A stretch of DNA of 64,000 nt from Collimonas sp. PA-H2 (GTDB lineage Bacteria; Pseudomonadota; Gammaproteobacteria; Burkholderiales; Burkholderiaceae_D): positions 1,984,001 through 2,048,000 of the forward strand of contig NZ_PDBX01000001.1 in NCBI RefSeq assembly GCF_002564105.1, given 5' to 3'. Numbering within the stretch: the first letter of the stretch is position 1; the number at the start of each line of letters is the position of its first letter. A program made the translations under genes and the position numbers. Positions 28,378 through 37,541 of this stretch are shown piece by piece. The notes beneath the pieces were generated by a model. The model worked only from the letters and a program-made list of their open reading frames with translations, was not told where the DNA came from and searched no databases.

Positions 28378-28581
28378 TCAGAGCGGAAGTGAAAGGGAAT
28401 AACTGTATTTGTGATAGGCCACCTTGAAGGCGTCGATCAGTTGCCAAAGCACGCTGTTTGAATCGATCATGCCGACGCCCAGCGCGAACGCGAGGGCAGC
28501 ACAGACCACTGCATACTCAAGCGATGCCTGGCCTGTCTGTTTGCTCAGGCGAGCGCCGCCGGCGATTTTCGAACTGCTCAT
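28378..28581 (-). CDS. Small Tad minor pseudopilin-like protein
   Basis: This 67-residue protein has a pilin-like motif, TGQASLEYAVVCAALAFALG, in which Gly17 precedes a short hydrophobic helix with Glu at about +5. This resembles the cleavage site used by Flp/TadE prepilin peptidases. The remainder is a short polar tail. It overlaps the preceding gene by four bases (ATGA) and precedes cpaB by 14 bases, so it belongs to the operon. It could be a minor pilin or a plug subunit; no named family is recognised. Confidence 0.75.
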   Translation of the reverse strand: MSSSKIAGGARLSKQTGQASLEYAVVCAALAFALGVGMIDSNSVLWQLIDAFKVAYHKYSYSLSLPL

Positions 28582-29369
28582 TTATAGCTCTCCATCTGCG
28601 TAACAATGCTAAGTACAATCGAGGTGCTGCCGTTGCCGTCGCGGCCTATGGTAGCGACGGCTTCTTTTCCCGCTCCCTTGAACAGCAAGGTCTTGCCGTT
28701 TCTGAAGCGCGCCGGCATGCGGCTGAGCGTTTGTTCATCCGGCGTCACCTCGCGTTCCAGCTGCTGCCCGTCGCGCGCCATGATGTCCTTGATCGCATTG
28801 GCATTCAGGGTTTCGCTGTAACCGTTGGAAATCACCAGTTGCGTACTCGTTTTGTCGCCGTCCTGCGACGATATCTGGCTGATGATTTTCGAACCGGAAG
28901 GCAGGCGGTTCAGCCAGCGCGCATTGTTGTCCTGCGTTTTTTCCTGGGCCTGGACAGCTGCTTTCAAATCGGTCACCGCCGCCATGCCTTTACTGCCCCG
29001 CCCCGCCGCTTCGACCTGTACCGTGAGATAGAAACGCCCTTCCGCCCGGCCCAGGATCTGCTTGTTGCCAAGCGTGTTTTCCACCAGCGGCTTGCCCAGG
29101 CTTTGGCGAAACCAGTCGAGCAGCTCCGCCGGGCTTTTCTGCGATACGAAACCTTGTATCCGCATCGGCATGCCATTGGCCGTGATCTGCTCGCCCACGC
29201 CAAAGGCATCGGCTGACTTCGGCAACGCAATGCTTGGCCAAGTGTTTTGCGCCGACGCCGGCCCGTAAAACAACATGCCGCCGAGGCCGATCGCCAGCAG
29301 ACGCATGAATAAACAGCGGCGCCAGACCTGCCCTGCGCCTGTGCGCAGGCTAAAAAACGGCTGCATCAT
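28578..29369 (-). CDS. Exported Tad-locus protein of unknown function
   Basis: This 263-residue protein has a signal peptide near the N-terminus (FMRLLAIGLGGMLFYGPASA-Q). The mature part has segments such as RIQGFVSQKSPAELLDWFRQ, QILGRAEGRFYLTVQVEA and TSTQLVISNGYSETLNANAI. I recognise no enzyme motif. Its four-base overlaps with both neighbours show that it is translated with the pilus genes, so a periplasmic assembly role is likely. Confidence 0.75.
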   Translation of the reverse strand: MMQPFFSLRTGAGQVWRRCLFMRLLAIGLGGMLFYGPASAQNTWPSIALPKSADAFGVGEQITANGMPMRIQGFVSQKSPAELLDWFRQSLGKPLVENTLGNKQILGRAEGRFYLTVQVEAAGRGSKGMAAVTDLKAAVQAQEKTQDNNARWLNRLPSGSKIISQISSQDGDKTSTQLVISNGYSETLNANAIKDIMARDGQQLEREVTPDEQTLSRMPARFRNGKTLLFKGAGKEAVATIGRDGNGSTSIVLSIVTQMESYK

Positions 29370-30199
29370 TTGCCTGCTCTCAAACGATCGGGAGGCACCA
29401 CGTCTTGCCAGAAATCTAGCTTGCCCAGCTTCGGACCCTTGGTAATCCCCCCAGGCAGTTCGATCACCATCACGACCGGATCGACGATGACCGACAACGG
29501 CGCCAGTGCCTTACCGGGAAAAATCGCTACGTTGCTCAATTTGTCTTGCACCCTACCCGGATCTTTTCCGGACCAGCCGTCGATGAGCAGGCTGGTGCTG
29601 CGGCTCATGCGCAAGTTGATGGTGTCGAAGGGCTTGTAGAATTTCAGGTCGTCCGGCAGATTGGCCAGCGTCACCGAGACATTGGCGCTATAGATGCCGC
29701 GATCCTGGAGCGAGAGCGGGCTCTTCAGCAAAAACGGCTGGCCGTCGCTGGCCGAGGCGAATCCGCCGCTGTGGTCGCTGTTATGGTCGAGGCCGAAACT
29801 GACATTGACGTCGCTATCGAAGTGCTTGATCAGCGGCGCATCCTTCGGATCGCGCCAGAACATGTTTTGATTGGCTTTGAAATCGCCGGCGACGTCATTG
29901 GTCTTGATGGCGGCGTCCGGATTACTGAAAAAACGACGCCTTACCTCGGCCGCCAGTTGCGCCGGCGGCTTCCAGCTGCTGACGGAATCATTGCGCGTCA
30001 TTGCCTCAAAAGCGACATAGCGGCTGGCCAGCTGCGTGCTGTGCGCGATGTCCTGGTACTTGGCGATCATCGGCACCAGCAGGAACAGCGGCAGCAACGC
30101 CACCGAAATCACCAGGAATTCCGTCAGGGCCTGGCCCTTCTCAGCAACCAGTGCGTGCTTGCGCAAAGCTGGCATGGCTGTGCGCGCAGCGCATGTCAT
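29366..30199 (-). CDS. TadE/TadG-like pseudopilin
   Basis: This 277-residue protein has the TadE-type prepilin segment at about residues 20-45 (EKGQALTEFLVISVALLPLF, then LLVPMIAKYQDIAHST). The Gly-Gln-x-x-x-x-Glu pattern is that of a class III peptidase site. The rest is a large periplasmic domain (KHFDSDVNVSFGLDHNSDHS; YSANVSVTLANLPDDLKFYK). It would be processed by the missing TadV peptidase and act as a minor pilin. It overlaps both neighbours by four bases. Confidence 0.82.
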   Translation of the reverse strand: MTCAARTAMPALRKHALVAEKGQALTEFLVISVALLPLFLLVPMIAKYQDIAHSTQLASRYVAFEAMTRNDSVSSWKPPAQLAAEVRRRFFSNPDAAIKTNDVAGDFKANQNMFWRDPKDAPLIKHFDSDVNVSFGLDHNSDHSGGFASASDGQPFLLKSPLSLQDRGIYSANVSVTLANLPDDLKFYKPFDTINLRMSRSTSLLIDGWSGKDPGRVQDKLSNVAIFPGKALAPLSVIVDPVVMVIELPGGITKGPKLGKLDFWQDVVPPDRLRAGK

Positions 30200-31110
30200 G
30201 GCTTGCCTCCAAGTTCAGTTACCTGAAAGCCGCCAGCCAGATGCGGCGCGAACACGTTCTCGCCGACGCGGACATCCTGCGCTGCCTGCCTGGCGGCCAA
30301 GGAAATGCCTTTGGCGGAACTACGCTCTAGCACCAGTTTCGCGGCCGGCGCAAAGCTGCCGCCGTCGGCGACGCACATGGTGTCGCCGAGGAATTTTTCA
30401 GGGTGGCAGGCAATGCCAAGAATGGTCTTCGACGGCCCGGACGCGGCTGGCATGACTGCCTCCATCTGCGCGATGACGCTGGCCGGAATAGCCGGATTGC
30501 GTTTCATCTGGGCGATCATGTCGGCCGGATTCTTTCCTTGCGACGGCCGCGCTTTGCGATGAGTATCCATCGCGCACTGGCCGCGCGCCGTCTTGGCGAC
30601 CAGGTCGATCTGGCACAAGCCGGCCGACGACTTCAGGGTCGCGCTGGTCCAGATACCGCGTTGCCTGGATTTGGAGCGGGCTGCCAGAGTCGGGCCATCT
30701 GCCACGCTGCAATCGTCCGGATTCAATATATAAGTCCAGGCGGCGCTGTAGGTGATGGAGAAATTCCTGGAGGCGTAGAAATCTTCGCGGAAGCCGTTCA
30801 GCTGTTGCGGCCATTCGGTCGGCAGGTTGACCGGCTGGTTTGCTTGGCGTTTGGTGGCGGCGCAGCTGGCGACATCGCGCTTGAGCTGCTCCAGCCGTTG
30901 CGCATTATCCGGATCGCCTTGCAGCGCGCCCTGCAGGCGCACATAGTGCACCAGCACTTCCTGACCGCCCTTGCCTGCTTCATGCGGCATCGGCGCGTTC
31001 AGTACGTCGCGTTCCAGCCCGGTCTCGGCAAACGCCGCAGTGGACAGCAATGCTGTTATCGATGCGGCGGCGAAAAGACGTCGTGGAAATTGTGCAGTGG
31101 CTGATTTCAT
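30196..31110 (-). CDS. Exported Tad-locus protein of unknown function
   Basis: This 304-residue protein starts with a signal peptide (RRLFAAASITALLSTAAFA-E). The mature protein has six cysteines (SCAATK, DDCSVA, LCQIDL, QCAMDT, ACHPEK, MCVADG), so disulfides in the periplasm are likely. No family is recognised. It overlaps the TadG-like and TadE-like genes on either side by four bases, so it is made together with the pilus machinery. Confidence 0.75.
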   Translation of the reverse strand: MKSATAQFPRRLFAAASITALLSTAAFAETGLERDVLNAPMPHEAGKGGQEVLVHYVRLQGALQGDPDNAQRLEQLKRDVASCAATKRQANQPVNLPTEWPQQLNGFREDFYASRNFSITYSAAWTYILNPDDCSVADGPTLAARSKSRQRGIWTSATLKSSAGLCQIDLVAKTARGQCAMDTHRKARPSQGKNPADMIAQMKRNPAIPASVIAQMEAVMPAASGPSKTILGIACHPEKFLGDTMCVADGGSFAPAAKLVLERSSAKGISLAARQAAQDVRVGENVFAPHLAGGFQVTELGGKP

Positions 31111-32564
31111 GGTGGTAGAACCGTTCCTTGGAGGGCTTGGGCAACTGCCTTGATATCATCCGGCACTTCAATCAGATGCACTTGCCAATAGGGATTGAAC
31201 AAGCTCGCCAGCTCGGTCTTGCCGTCGGCGCGAGGCACCGGACGCGCAAAGAACACCTCCGATGCGGAGACGCTGGCGTAGTAGCCGCCGGCAGGCGCGC
31301 CCTGGTAATTATTCAAGTGCGCCGATGGCTTGACCCGCGAGCGGGCATCCGAGGTGGCGGTCTGGTCGGCCTGGCGCCTGAGGCGGATGGCGAAGCGGAT
31401 CTTGGGATCCTGCTTGCTCTTGTCTGCGTTGTCCGGGGTATAGGCCAACGCCTTGTCGGACAGCTCGAAAAAGCCGGGCAGGCCAGTGTAGTTCCAGTCG
31501 TTGCTGGAAGCCATTGAAGCCGCTTGAGAATTTTCCCGGCCGCTGGTGACCGTGCCACCACCGCCCGAAGAATTACCGTCGTTTGCGCTTTGTTTTCCGT
31601 AGCCGAGTGCGTTTTCGTTAACATCACAAGTAAAAGGACGCCATCTATGTTTTTGAGGGTGATAGCGGTATATAGACGCGGTGTCCAGCGCACGCCACTC
31701 GTCGTAACCTATCAGCTCTGTCCCTCCTGCACGATTGACGTAGTCAAAATGCATACGAGCAAGTGGATCAATACATCCAGGAACCAGTGCCGTACTACGC
31801 CAATGCCGGACCGGCACAAATGGGTCCAGATTGGCCGATGTTTTCGTCACCTGCGCAAACCGCTCGCGCTGATCGCCGCTGTAGCGCTGCATGACCGGCG
31901 AGCCGTCGAAGGCGAAGAAAGTATCCAGCAGCGGCACGGTATCGACCTCGACGCTGCCGTCATTGACGTAGTTAGCGTTCGCCACCTGCTGCATCAGGTC
32001 TTTGCGGGCGATCGGCAAGGTCGCCAGCATGGTGACCTGGGACGCCTGCAAGATCGCCTTGGCGGCATCCGATGCGATCACCATCGCCTCAGCGGCGACT
32101 TGCACCGCTTCGCTGACCATTTCCACGGTGCCGATGATGTTGGCGTAGTACAAAGCGAAGCACACCGGGATGTATAAGGCCATGCCCTTGGCCACCGGTT
32201 CTGCTGTGTAATAGGTTTCACAACCCAGCTGCGCCGTGCTTTCGGCGTGGGTCTTGGTGTACTGGGCCCATGAAGAGAGGCTGACCATTTGTGCAATGGT
32301 CACCTCGTTGGCTACCATCGCCCGGTTGGTATAGGCGATGTAGTTCAGCGCTCGTGCGTGCATCACCCCGGCGCTGTAGGCGACAGCGTCGGAGGTATTG
32401 ACGAGCTTGGTTTTTTCGCGGGAAAGCTGACCGGTGTTAAAAAGGAAGAAAAGCGCGGCCAAGCCACCTATGAGGACAAAAATCCCATAGATGAGCGCTT
32501 GGCCCTGCTGAAATCGCCTCCCCTTGAACGCTGGCCAGCTTCGGCGAAAGCTGGCGCGTGGCAT
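31107..32564 (-). CDS. TadG-like pilus assembly protein
   Basis: This 485-residue protein has the TadG N-terminal module: FQQGQALIYGIFVLIGGLAA at about residues 18-37, a single membrane helix, then the conserved AMVANEVTIAQMVSLSSWAQ region. The long remainder is periplasmic. TadG-type proteins are minor pseudopilins that influence pilus anchoring or length. A middle stretch (about 31620-31800) looks less regular in composition but stays in frame. The gene follows flp by 34 bases and overlaps the next gene by four. Confidence 0.82.
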   Translation of the reverse strand: MPRASFRRSWPAFKGRRFQQGQALIYGIFVLIGGLAALFFLFNTGQLSREKTKLVNTSDAVAYSAGVMHARALNYIAYTNRAMVANEVTIAQMVSLSSWAQYTKTHAESTAQLGCETYYTAEPVAKGMALYIPVCFALYYANIIGTVEMVSEAVQVAAEAMVIASDAAKAILQASQVTMLATLPIARKDLMQQVANANYVNDGSVEVDTVPLLDTFFAFDGSPVMQRYSGDQRERFAQVTKTSANLDPFVPVRHWRSTALVPGCIDPLARMHFDYVNRAGGTELIGYDEWRALDTASIYRYHPQKHRWRPFTCDVNENALGYGKQSANDGNSSGGGGTVTSGRENSQAASMASSNDWNYTGLPGFFELSDKALAYTPDNADKSKQDPKIRFAIRLRRQADQTATSDARSRVKPSAHLNNYQGAPAGGYYASVSASEVFFARPVPRADGKTELASLFNPYWQVHLIEVPDDIKAVAQALQGTVLPP

Positions 32565-32598
32565 GATGCTTGGTACGCTATAGAGTTCTGGCTAAGTC

Positions 32599-32862
32599 TT
32601 AGCGAGAATTGTCGTTAGTGTATTTGTCCAGGCCTTTTTTCTTGGTGCCTTCGGCTGTAGCCTGAGTGGCTGCGCCTTGGGCTGCTGCAATTGCTGCGCC
32701 GCCGGATTGGCCGGAAACTTCGTTGGCAATACCTGCGGTCTGGCTACGGATTGTTTGGCCGAAGAATTGATAAACAGCGATCGCAGCGACGGCGATCAGT
32801 GCAACGATGATGATGTACTCGGTCATGCCTTGACCGCGCTGTTTATTTTTGAATGTAAACAT
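32599..32862 (-). CDS. flp: Flp family type IVb major pilin
   Basis: This 87-residue protein is the major subunit of the Tad pilus. The leader MFTFKNKQRGQG is followed by MTEYIIIVALIAVAAIAVYQ; cleavage after Gly12 puts the Glu-Tyr pair at +3/+4, as in Flp pilins. The mature pilin is about 75 residues and ends in an Ala/Gln/Gly-rich tail with a run of lysines. It is the first gene of the operon and the upstream gap of over 500 bases must hold the promoter. Strong expression would be expected. Confidence 0.93.
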   Translation of the reverse strand: MFTFKNKQRGQGMTEYIIIVALIAVAAIAVYQFFGQTIRSQTAGIANEVSGQSGGAAIAAAQGAATQATAEGTKKKGLDKYTNDNSR

Positions 32863-33425
32863 CTATGTATTACTCCCCAATTTTTTAATAAATAAAACAA
32901 CAATCGCGCAACCTGATATCGGCTACACATTTTTTTTGGCACCCTGTTACAGGTGCTTTTATTACAAAATTCCCTCTAGGAAAGATGTTGCCCATTTAAA
33001 AATGTTACGTCAAGAAATGTAATTCTTTATGTCAATATTAGTTGTTATTTGTTAACAGGCAATTCTTGACAATTTGGCAGTGATCGGCATTGCCGGCGTT
33101 TTGGCACATCTGCCGCAGTGGCAGCGCAAAAGCCGCAGCGGCGCGCCGTTTTTGGCCCATTTACAGCCTATTTGCGGGACGCTTGCGAGCGCAAGAACGC
33201 TGCCACTCTGGCAAACAAAGTTAGCCAAGGCATAACTGATAGGCGTTACAGAAGATGCAAGTCCTCACTTACCCATAGGGTCTTGATGTAACGTTTTGTA
33301 ATGCGTACTTGGGTTTAAGCTGGTTTTAATTTTCACCCCGTATGCTGGATTTCGTCGGCACACAGAAGTCAAAACCGCACCTGCTCGTATCCCGCAGCCT
33401 GGGGAAAATACTCGGAGGAAGCATC
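32863..33425. promoter_or_regulatory. Divergent control region between flp and a small exported gene
   Basis: These 563 bases separate flp (minus) from the gene at 33426 (plus). The flp-proximal half is AT-rich and on the minus strand includes TTGACA (33030-33035) and TTGACG (33009-33014), possible -35 boxes, but I cannot fix a matching -10. An inverted repeat (CGTTACA at 33244-33250, TGTAACG at 33287-33293) lies in the other half. The gene at 33426 has GGAGGAAG before its ATG. I see no further gene here. Confidence 0.4.
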
Positions 33426-33839
33426 ATGAATAAGCGCACTCTTCTCGCACTCAGCGCATTGCTTGCCGCTACGCTAGCCGTCAATGCCAGCGCAGCTCCC
33501 ACTGCTGTCACCAAAGGCGTGGCCACCTATATGTCCGGCGGTATCGGCGTCGATGAATCGACCCTGATACAGCAGGAAGCAAAGAACTATCCGCTGGAAT
33601 TAGAGTTCCTCATCAAAGCAACGCCCAAGGATGAATATGCTGCCGATATCCACGTGAAAATCAACGATGCGAGCAACAATGTCGTGCTGGATACCGTTTC
33701 CAATGGACCGTTTTTCCTGGCCAAGCTGCCTGCCGGCAGCTATCACCTCGCAGTCGCCAAGAAAGACCAGGTGAAAGAACGCAAGATCGCGATTACGCCA
33801 GGATCGCATCAGCACATCATGTTCGAATGGCTTGAATGA
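33426..33839 (+). CDS. Small exported protein with a carboxypeptidase-regulatory-like fold
   Basis: This protein of about 137 residues has a signal peptide (MNKRTLLALSALLAATLAVN-ASA) and a mature part of beta strands with DIHVKINDASNNVVLDTVSN and FFLAKLPAGSYHLAVAKKDQ. The L-P-A-G-x-Y-x-L turn is that of CarboxypepD_reg/transthyretin-like domains. GGAGGAAG lies six bases before the ATG at 33426. It is a single gene with no obvious partner. It probably acts in the periplasm or at the surface; the function is unknown. Confidence 0.72.
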   Translation: MNKRTLLALSALLAATLAVNASAAPTAVTKGVATYMSGGIGVDESTLIQQEAKNYPLELEFLIKATPKDEYAADIHVKINDASNNVVLDTVSNGPFFLAKLPAGSYHLAVAKKDQVKERKIAITPGSHQHIMFEWLE

Positions 33840-34136
33840 TTACCTGGCCAGCAGCAAATTATGTGACGCTATCAGTTGGCGGCAGGTGATATATAAAAAT
33901 TTTATGAGCTCTTAGAAGAAATGCATTGCCTTGATCAGTATTTAGCACGTGACAAAAATGGCCTGTGGCGTACTATGTAAATGCATCGAGCGCAAAAATT
34001 CTTTTAGTACTGAAATATGTCTGTCAAAACAGAAACATATGCCTCAGAAAAGGAGCTGAAAAATAATATTTTCACTAGCTGGCTTGAAAACTGCTTATTC
34101 GATCATTACCTTCTGTCCTAACTACCGGGAGCGCAT

Positions 34137-34394
34137 ATGAACCTGATTTATAACAGTGACCAATACAGCGTCGTCGAATTTGGTGCCGATGAACAACGCG
34201 AAGCTTTACGTTTCGGCGGCTATGAAATCGTCGATAAATCGTTCAAGCGCGAGATTTTTATTGCTGGTGCCTTGGCTGAATTTTTTCGTAAAGGGGTCGA
34301 AGATCTGATTGCGACCGAGCCGAGCATCGAGGATATCGATGCTTTCCTGGGCAACTATGACTCGATGATGAGCCAGCCCGTTACCTTGCAATAA
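34137..34394 (+). CDS. DUF3567 family protein
   Basis: This 85-residue protein matches the small DUF3567 family of betaproteobacteria (MNLIYNSDQYSVVEFGADEQ, then GGYEIVDKSFKREIFIAGAL). The function is unknown. It is soluble and acidic near the C-terminus. GGGAG lies before the ATG. A 34-codon frame just upstream (34017-34121) has no ribosome site and is not called. Confidence 0.88.
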   Translation: MNLIYNSDQYSVVEFGADEQREALRFGGYEIVDKSFKREIFIAGALAEFFRKGVEDLIATEPSIEDIDAFLGNYDSMMSQPVTLQ

Positions 34395-34510
34395 CCCAGC
34401 TACTGTCCAATTCGTTCCAGCCAGCCCGAGATTGCCGATAACTACGGCAAGCCGGGCGGGATGCTTGAGGTATATTGCCGTACCTTTCACATTGCATCCG
34501 GTACGTCGAT

Positions 34511-35200
34511 ATGTATGCCAATTCCAGCCCTATCCATAGCGCCCAGAGCGGCATCCACGAGCAGCTTGCGGCCACCGTCGCCAGGCACGCCTCGCACACG
34601 TTTCAAAAGCCCGTCAGTCCTTACAATCAAAGCGCATTCGACGACAGCATCGCCGCCTGGCGGGCGGCCGGCAGCCCGCCCCTGATCCTTGATGCCGGTT
34701 GCGGCGTCGGCTTGTCGACCATGCACCTGGCGGCGCAGTACCCTGATCATTTCGTCATCGGCGTCGACCAGTCCGCCGACCGGGTCGGCCGCAACACGCT
34801 ATGGCCGGGCCCGGCAGCGCTGCCGCCCAACTTCATCCGCATTCGCGCCGACCTGGTGGATTACTGGCGGCTGCTGCTGGCGGCGCGGATTTTTCCGGCG
34901 CGCCACTATCTGCTGTATCCGAATCCCTGGCCGAAGATAGGCCAGCTCAGCCGGCGCTGGCACGGCCATCCGGTATTCCCGACCATCGTTGCGCTGGGCG
35001 GGATCCTGGAATGCCGCAGCAACTGGCAGATCTATGTCGAGGAATGCGCCAGCGCCCTGCAACAGTTAAGTGGCCTGGCGGTCGGCTGCGAGCCCTATCT
35101 GCCGGCGCAGCCGATCACCCCGTTTGAAAGCAAATACCTGGCGTCAGGCCATCAATTGTGGCGCTGCCAGGTGCTGTTCGCCTCTGCCGACAACCCCTGA
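34511..35200 (+). CDS. TrmB-like SAM-dependent methyltransferase
   Basis: This protein of about 229 residues resembles tRNA (guanine-N7)-methyltransferase TrmB. The SAM site is LILDAGCGVGLSTMHLAAQY, followed by the acidic strand FVIGVDQSADRVGRN. The TrmB-type motif LLYPNPWPKIGQLSRRWHGH is present where TrmB has PDPWPK-x-x-x-x-x-R. The N-at-P position (YPNPWPK) and the divergent C-terminus suggest a paralogue with another target rather than the housekeeping TrmB. The ATG at 34511 is preferred over one 12 codons upstream. A strong terminator follows. Confidence 0.8.
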   Translation: MYANSSPIHSAQSGIHEQLAATVARHASHTFQKPVSPYNQSAFDDSIAAWRAAGSPPLILDAGCGVGLSTMHLAAQYPDHFVIGVDQSADRVGRNTLWPGPAALPPNFIRIRADLVDYWRLLLAARIFPARHYLLYPNPWPKIGQLSRRWHGHPVFPTIVALGGILECRSNWQIYVEECASALQQLSGLAVGCEPYLPAQPITPFESKYLASGHQLWRCQVLFASADNP

Positions 35201-35204
35201 AAAG

Positions 35205-35242
35205 AAAATCCCCGCAAACCGTGACGGTTTGCGGGGATTTTT
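35205..35242. terminator. Bidirectional rho-independent terminator
   Basis: A near-perfect inverted repeat (AATCCCCGCAAACCGT and ACGGTTTGCGGGGATT) flanked by A and T runs sits between the convergent methyltransferase and kup genes, so it can end transcripts from both sides. Confidence 0.92.
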
Positions 35243-35251
35243 GCGAAGCGC

Positions 35252-37153
35252 TTAGATTTCCACCTTGGTGCCCAATTCGACCACCCGGTTGATCGGGATA
35301 TGGAAAAAGTCGGACGGCTTGGCGGCATTCTGATACATCCAGGCGAACAGCTTTTCGCGCCATAGCTGCATGCCGGGAATCTTGCTCGGGATCACCGTAT
35401 CGCGCGCCAGGAAGAACGAGGTATCCATGACGTCGAACTCGAGGCCGAACTGCGCCGTCGTCAAGGCCATCACGGTTTGCACGTCAGGCGCTTCCTTGAA
35501 ACCGAAAGCGGCGCGCAAGACGTAGACATCGCTGCCCAGTTCCTTCAGGGTCAGGCGCTTGCTGTCTTCGACAAACGGCACATCCCAGATGCTGATTTTC
35601 AGGAAGAACACACGCTTGTGCAAAATGCGGTTGTGCTTCAGGTTATGCAGCAAGGCGACCGGCACGGTAGTCTTGTTGCCGGTCATGAACACCGCGGTGC
35701 CGTCGACCCGGTGCGGCGGATGCGCCAGCAAGCCTTCGATGAAAGGTTCCAGCGGGATCCCTTCATCCTTGCTGCGTTCACGCAGCAGCATGCGGCCGGC
35801 GTACCAGGTCATCAGCAGGAAGAAGGCGATGGCGCCGAGCAGCAGCGGGAACCAGCCGCCGTCGACGATCTTCAGCAGATTGGCGGCAAAGAAGGCGAAA
35901 TCGACAATGAAGAAGGCGCCGATGACCAACGCCACCAGGAAAGGATTCCACTTCCAGACCGTGCGCATGACCACCGCCGCCAGCACCGTGGTGATCAGCA
36001 TGGTGGTGGTCACCGCCACGCCGTAAGCCGCGGCCAGGTTATCGGATTTCTTGAAGGCCAGCACCACGCCGACCACCAGCAGCAGCAGCATCCAGTTGAT
36101 CACCGGCACATAGATCTGGCCGCGCTCGTCTTCCGAGGTGTGCAAGATGCGCATGCGCGGCACAAAGCCCAGCAGGATGGCCTGGCTGGTCAGCGAGAAC
36201 GCGCCCGAGATTACTGCCTGCGATGCAATCACAGTGGCAGCAGTCGCCAGGATCACCATCGGCAACAGCAAGGAGTCCGGCACCATCAGGTAGAACGGAT
36301 TCTGGATGGCGGCCGGATTGACCAGCAGGTTGGCGCCCTGGCCGAAGTAGTTCAGCATCAGGCAAGGCATGACGGTAAACAGCCAGGCAAAGCGGATCGG
36401 CCGGATGCCGAAGTGGCCCATGTCGGCGTACAGGGCCTCGGCGCCGGTCAGCACCAGCACCACCGAACCCAGCACCACGAACGCTTGCAGCGCGTGCTGC
36501 TGCATGAAAGCATAAGCGTAGTAAGGATTGATCGCCACCAGGATTTCCGGCGCCTTGATGACGTTGTAGACGCCCAGCAAACCCAGCGAGACAAACCACA
36601 CGAACATCACCGGGCCGAACAATTTACCCACCACCGTGGTGCCGTGCTTCTGGATCAGGAACAAGGCAATCAGGATCACCAGCGACAGCGGCAAGACATA
36701 ACGCGTCAGCCCCGGCGTGGCGATTTCCAGCCCTTCCACCGCCGACAGCACCGAAATCGCCGGCGTGATCACGACGTCGCCATAAAACATGCAGGCGCCG
36801 AAGACGCCCAGCATCATCAAGGTCTTGGCGCGCTTGGAACCGTTCTTGGCGGTGCGCAGCGACAAGGCCATCAGGGCCAGCACGCCACCCTCGCCGTTGT
36901 TGTCTGCGCGCATCACGAACAGCACGTATTTCAGCGAAACCACAATGGTGATGGCCCAGAACAGCATCGAGATGATTCCCAGTACTGCGTTCGGCGTGAA
37001 TGGAATGCCATGGTCGGTGCTGAAACATTCTTTCAGCGCGTACAGCGGACTGGTGCCGATATCGCCGAACACGATTCCCAGGGCAGCCAGCGTGATGATG
37101 TGTAGACGGGGTGACTTGAATCCAGGCTTGCTGCTGGTTTGCGTTGTACTCAT
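35252..37153 (-). CDS. kup: Low-affinity potassium transporter Kup
   Basis: This protein of about 633 residues is a proton-coupled potassium uptake permease of the inner membrane. Twelve helices are evident in the first 430 residues, including [53 protein letters not shown] and [20 protein letters not shown], all Kup hallmarks. A soluble C-terminal domain follows ([20 protein letters not shown]). The start at 37153 is preferred to one four codons upstream. The leader contains a large inverted repeat at 37178-37272, 25 bases before the gene. Confidence 0.96.
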   Translation of the reverse strand: MSTTQTSSKPGFKSPRLHIITLAALGIVFGDIGTSPLYALKECFSTDHGIPFTPNAVLGIISMLFWAITIVVSLKYVLFVMRADNNGEGGVLALMALSLRTAKNGSKRAKTLMMLGVFGACMFYGDVVITPAISVLSAVEGLEIATPGLTRYVLPLSLVILIALFLIQKHGTTVVGKLFGPVMFVWFVSLGLLGVYNVIKAPEILVAINPYYAYAFMQQHALQAFVVLGSVVLVLTGAEALYADMGHFGIRPIRFAWLFTVMPCLMLNYFGQGANLLVNPAAIQNPFYLMVPDSLLLPMVILATAATVIASQAVISGAFSLTSQAILLGFVPRMRILHTSEDERGQIYVPVINWMLLLLVVGVVLAFKKSDNLAAAYGVAVTTTMLITTVLAAVVMRTVWKWNPFLVALVIGAFFIVDFAFFAANLLKIVDGGWFPLLLGAIAFFLLMTWYAGRMLLRERSKDEGIPLEPFIEGLLAHPPHRVDGTAVFMTGNKTTVPVALLHNLKHNRILHKRVFFLKISIWDVPFVEDSKRLTLKELGSDVYVLRAAFGFKEAPDVQTVMALTTAQFGLEFDVMDTSFFLARDTVIPSKIPGMQLWREKLFAWMYQNAAKPSDFFHIPINRVVELGTKVEI

Positions 37154-37177
37154 GTTTTCTCTCATCTTATTAGTAAG

Positions 37178-37272
37178 GCCCCGTCAGGGAATAAGTTGAA
37201 CATTTGTGCTGGCCGTAGCTGGCGCGCTGCTGCGTTGCCCGCCCAAATGCCCAACTTATTCCCTAACGGGAC
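37178..37272. repeat. Large inverted repeat upstream of kup
   Basis: Arms CCCGTCAGGGAATAAGTTG (37180-37198) and CAACTTATTCCCTAACGGG (37252-37270) pair with one mismatch. The pairing extends inward after an internal loop (CATTTG with CAAATG) and outward with GG-CC. It could be a small palindromic mobile element or a structured 5' leader of kup. Confidence 0.7.
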
Positions 37273-37440
37273 CTAAGGGCAAGTCCGGCCATACCCCAAG
37301 CCTGCTTACTTCAATTTGATTGCTTTTTTTAAACTATTTGCCGCATTGCGCAAGGTGGCGGATTTTACTATCGAACCCTGTGCGGGAACTAATTTCTCGC
37401 AGCGCCGCCGTTGCTAAAATACATCCTCGCCCTGGCATTT

Positions 37441-37468
37441 TTGTGCCTATATTCCGGGCTCATATAAT
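37441..37468 (+). promoter_or_regulatory. Sigma-70-like promoter convergent with rsmI
   Basis: TTGTGC (37441-37446) and TATAAT (37463-37468) are 16 bases apart. No protein gene follows on the plus strand before rsmI, which ends at 37542 on the other strand. It could drive a short RNA of about 70-100 bases or an antisense to rsmI. No other gene is seen in 37273-37541. Confidence 0.4.
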
Positions 37469-37541
37469 GCAATACCTGCCTCCTGGAAACAGGGTAGTTC
37501 TCACCCATAACAAAAAAACATTAGGCACATCTTATTCTTAC

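Noticed and set aside
32935..32960. GCACC...GGTGC hairpin followed by TTTT between flp and the divergent gene
   Set aside because: No plus-strand transcript is expected to end here and on the flp strand it is not followed by T; kept out of the feature list.
33100..33120. Sigma-54-like TGGCAC-N7-GCA on the plus strand
   Set aside because: The spacing fits but the bases before GC do not, and the next start is over 300 bases downstream, so it is probably chance.
34017..34121. Short frame of 34 codons before the DUF3567 gene
   Set aside because: No ribosome site and no motif; the lysine-rich text is not enough to call a gene.
35477..37105. Long plus-strand open frame opposite kup (542 codons)
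   Set aside because: His/Gln/Arg-rich shadow of kup; no ribosome site or known domain.
37273..37541. RNase P RNA, considered because it is near rsmI in some betaproteobacteria
   Set aside because: The conserved GAGGAAAGTCCGGAC-type segments are missing and the space is too small.
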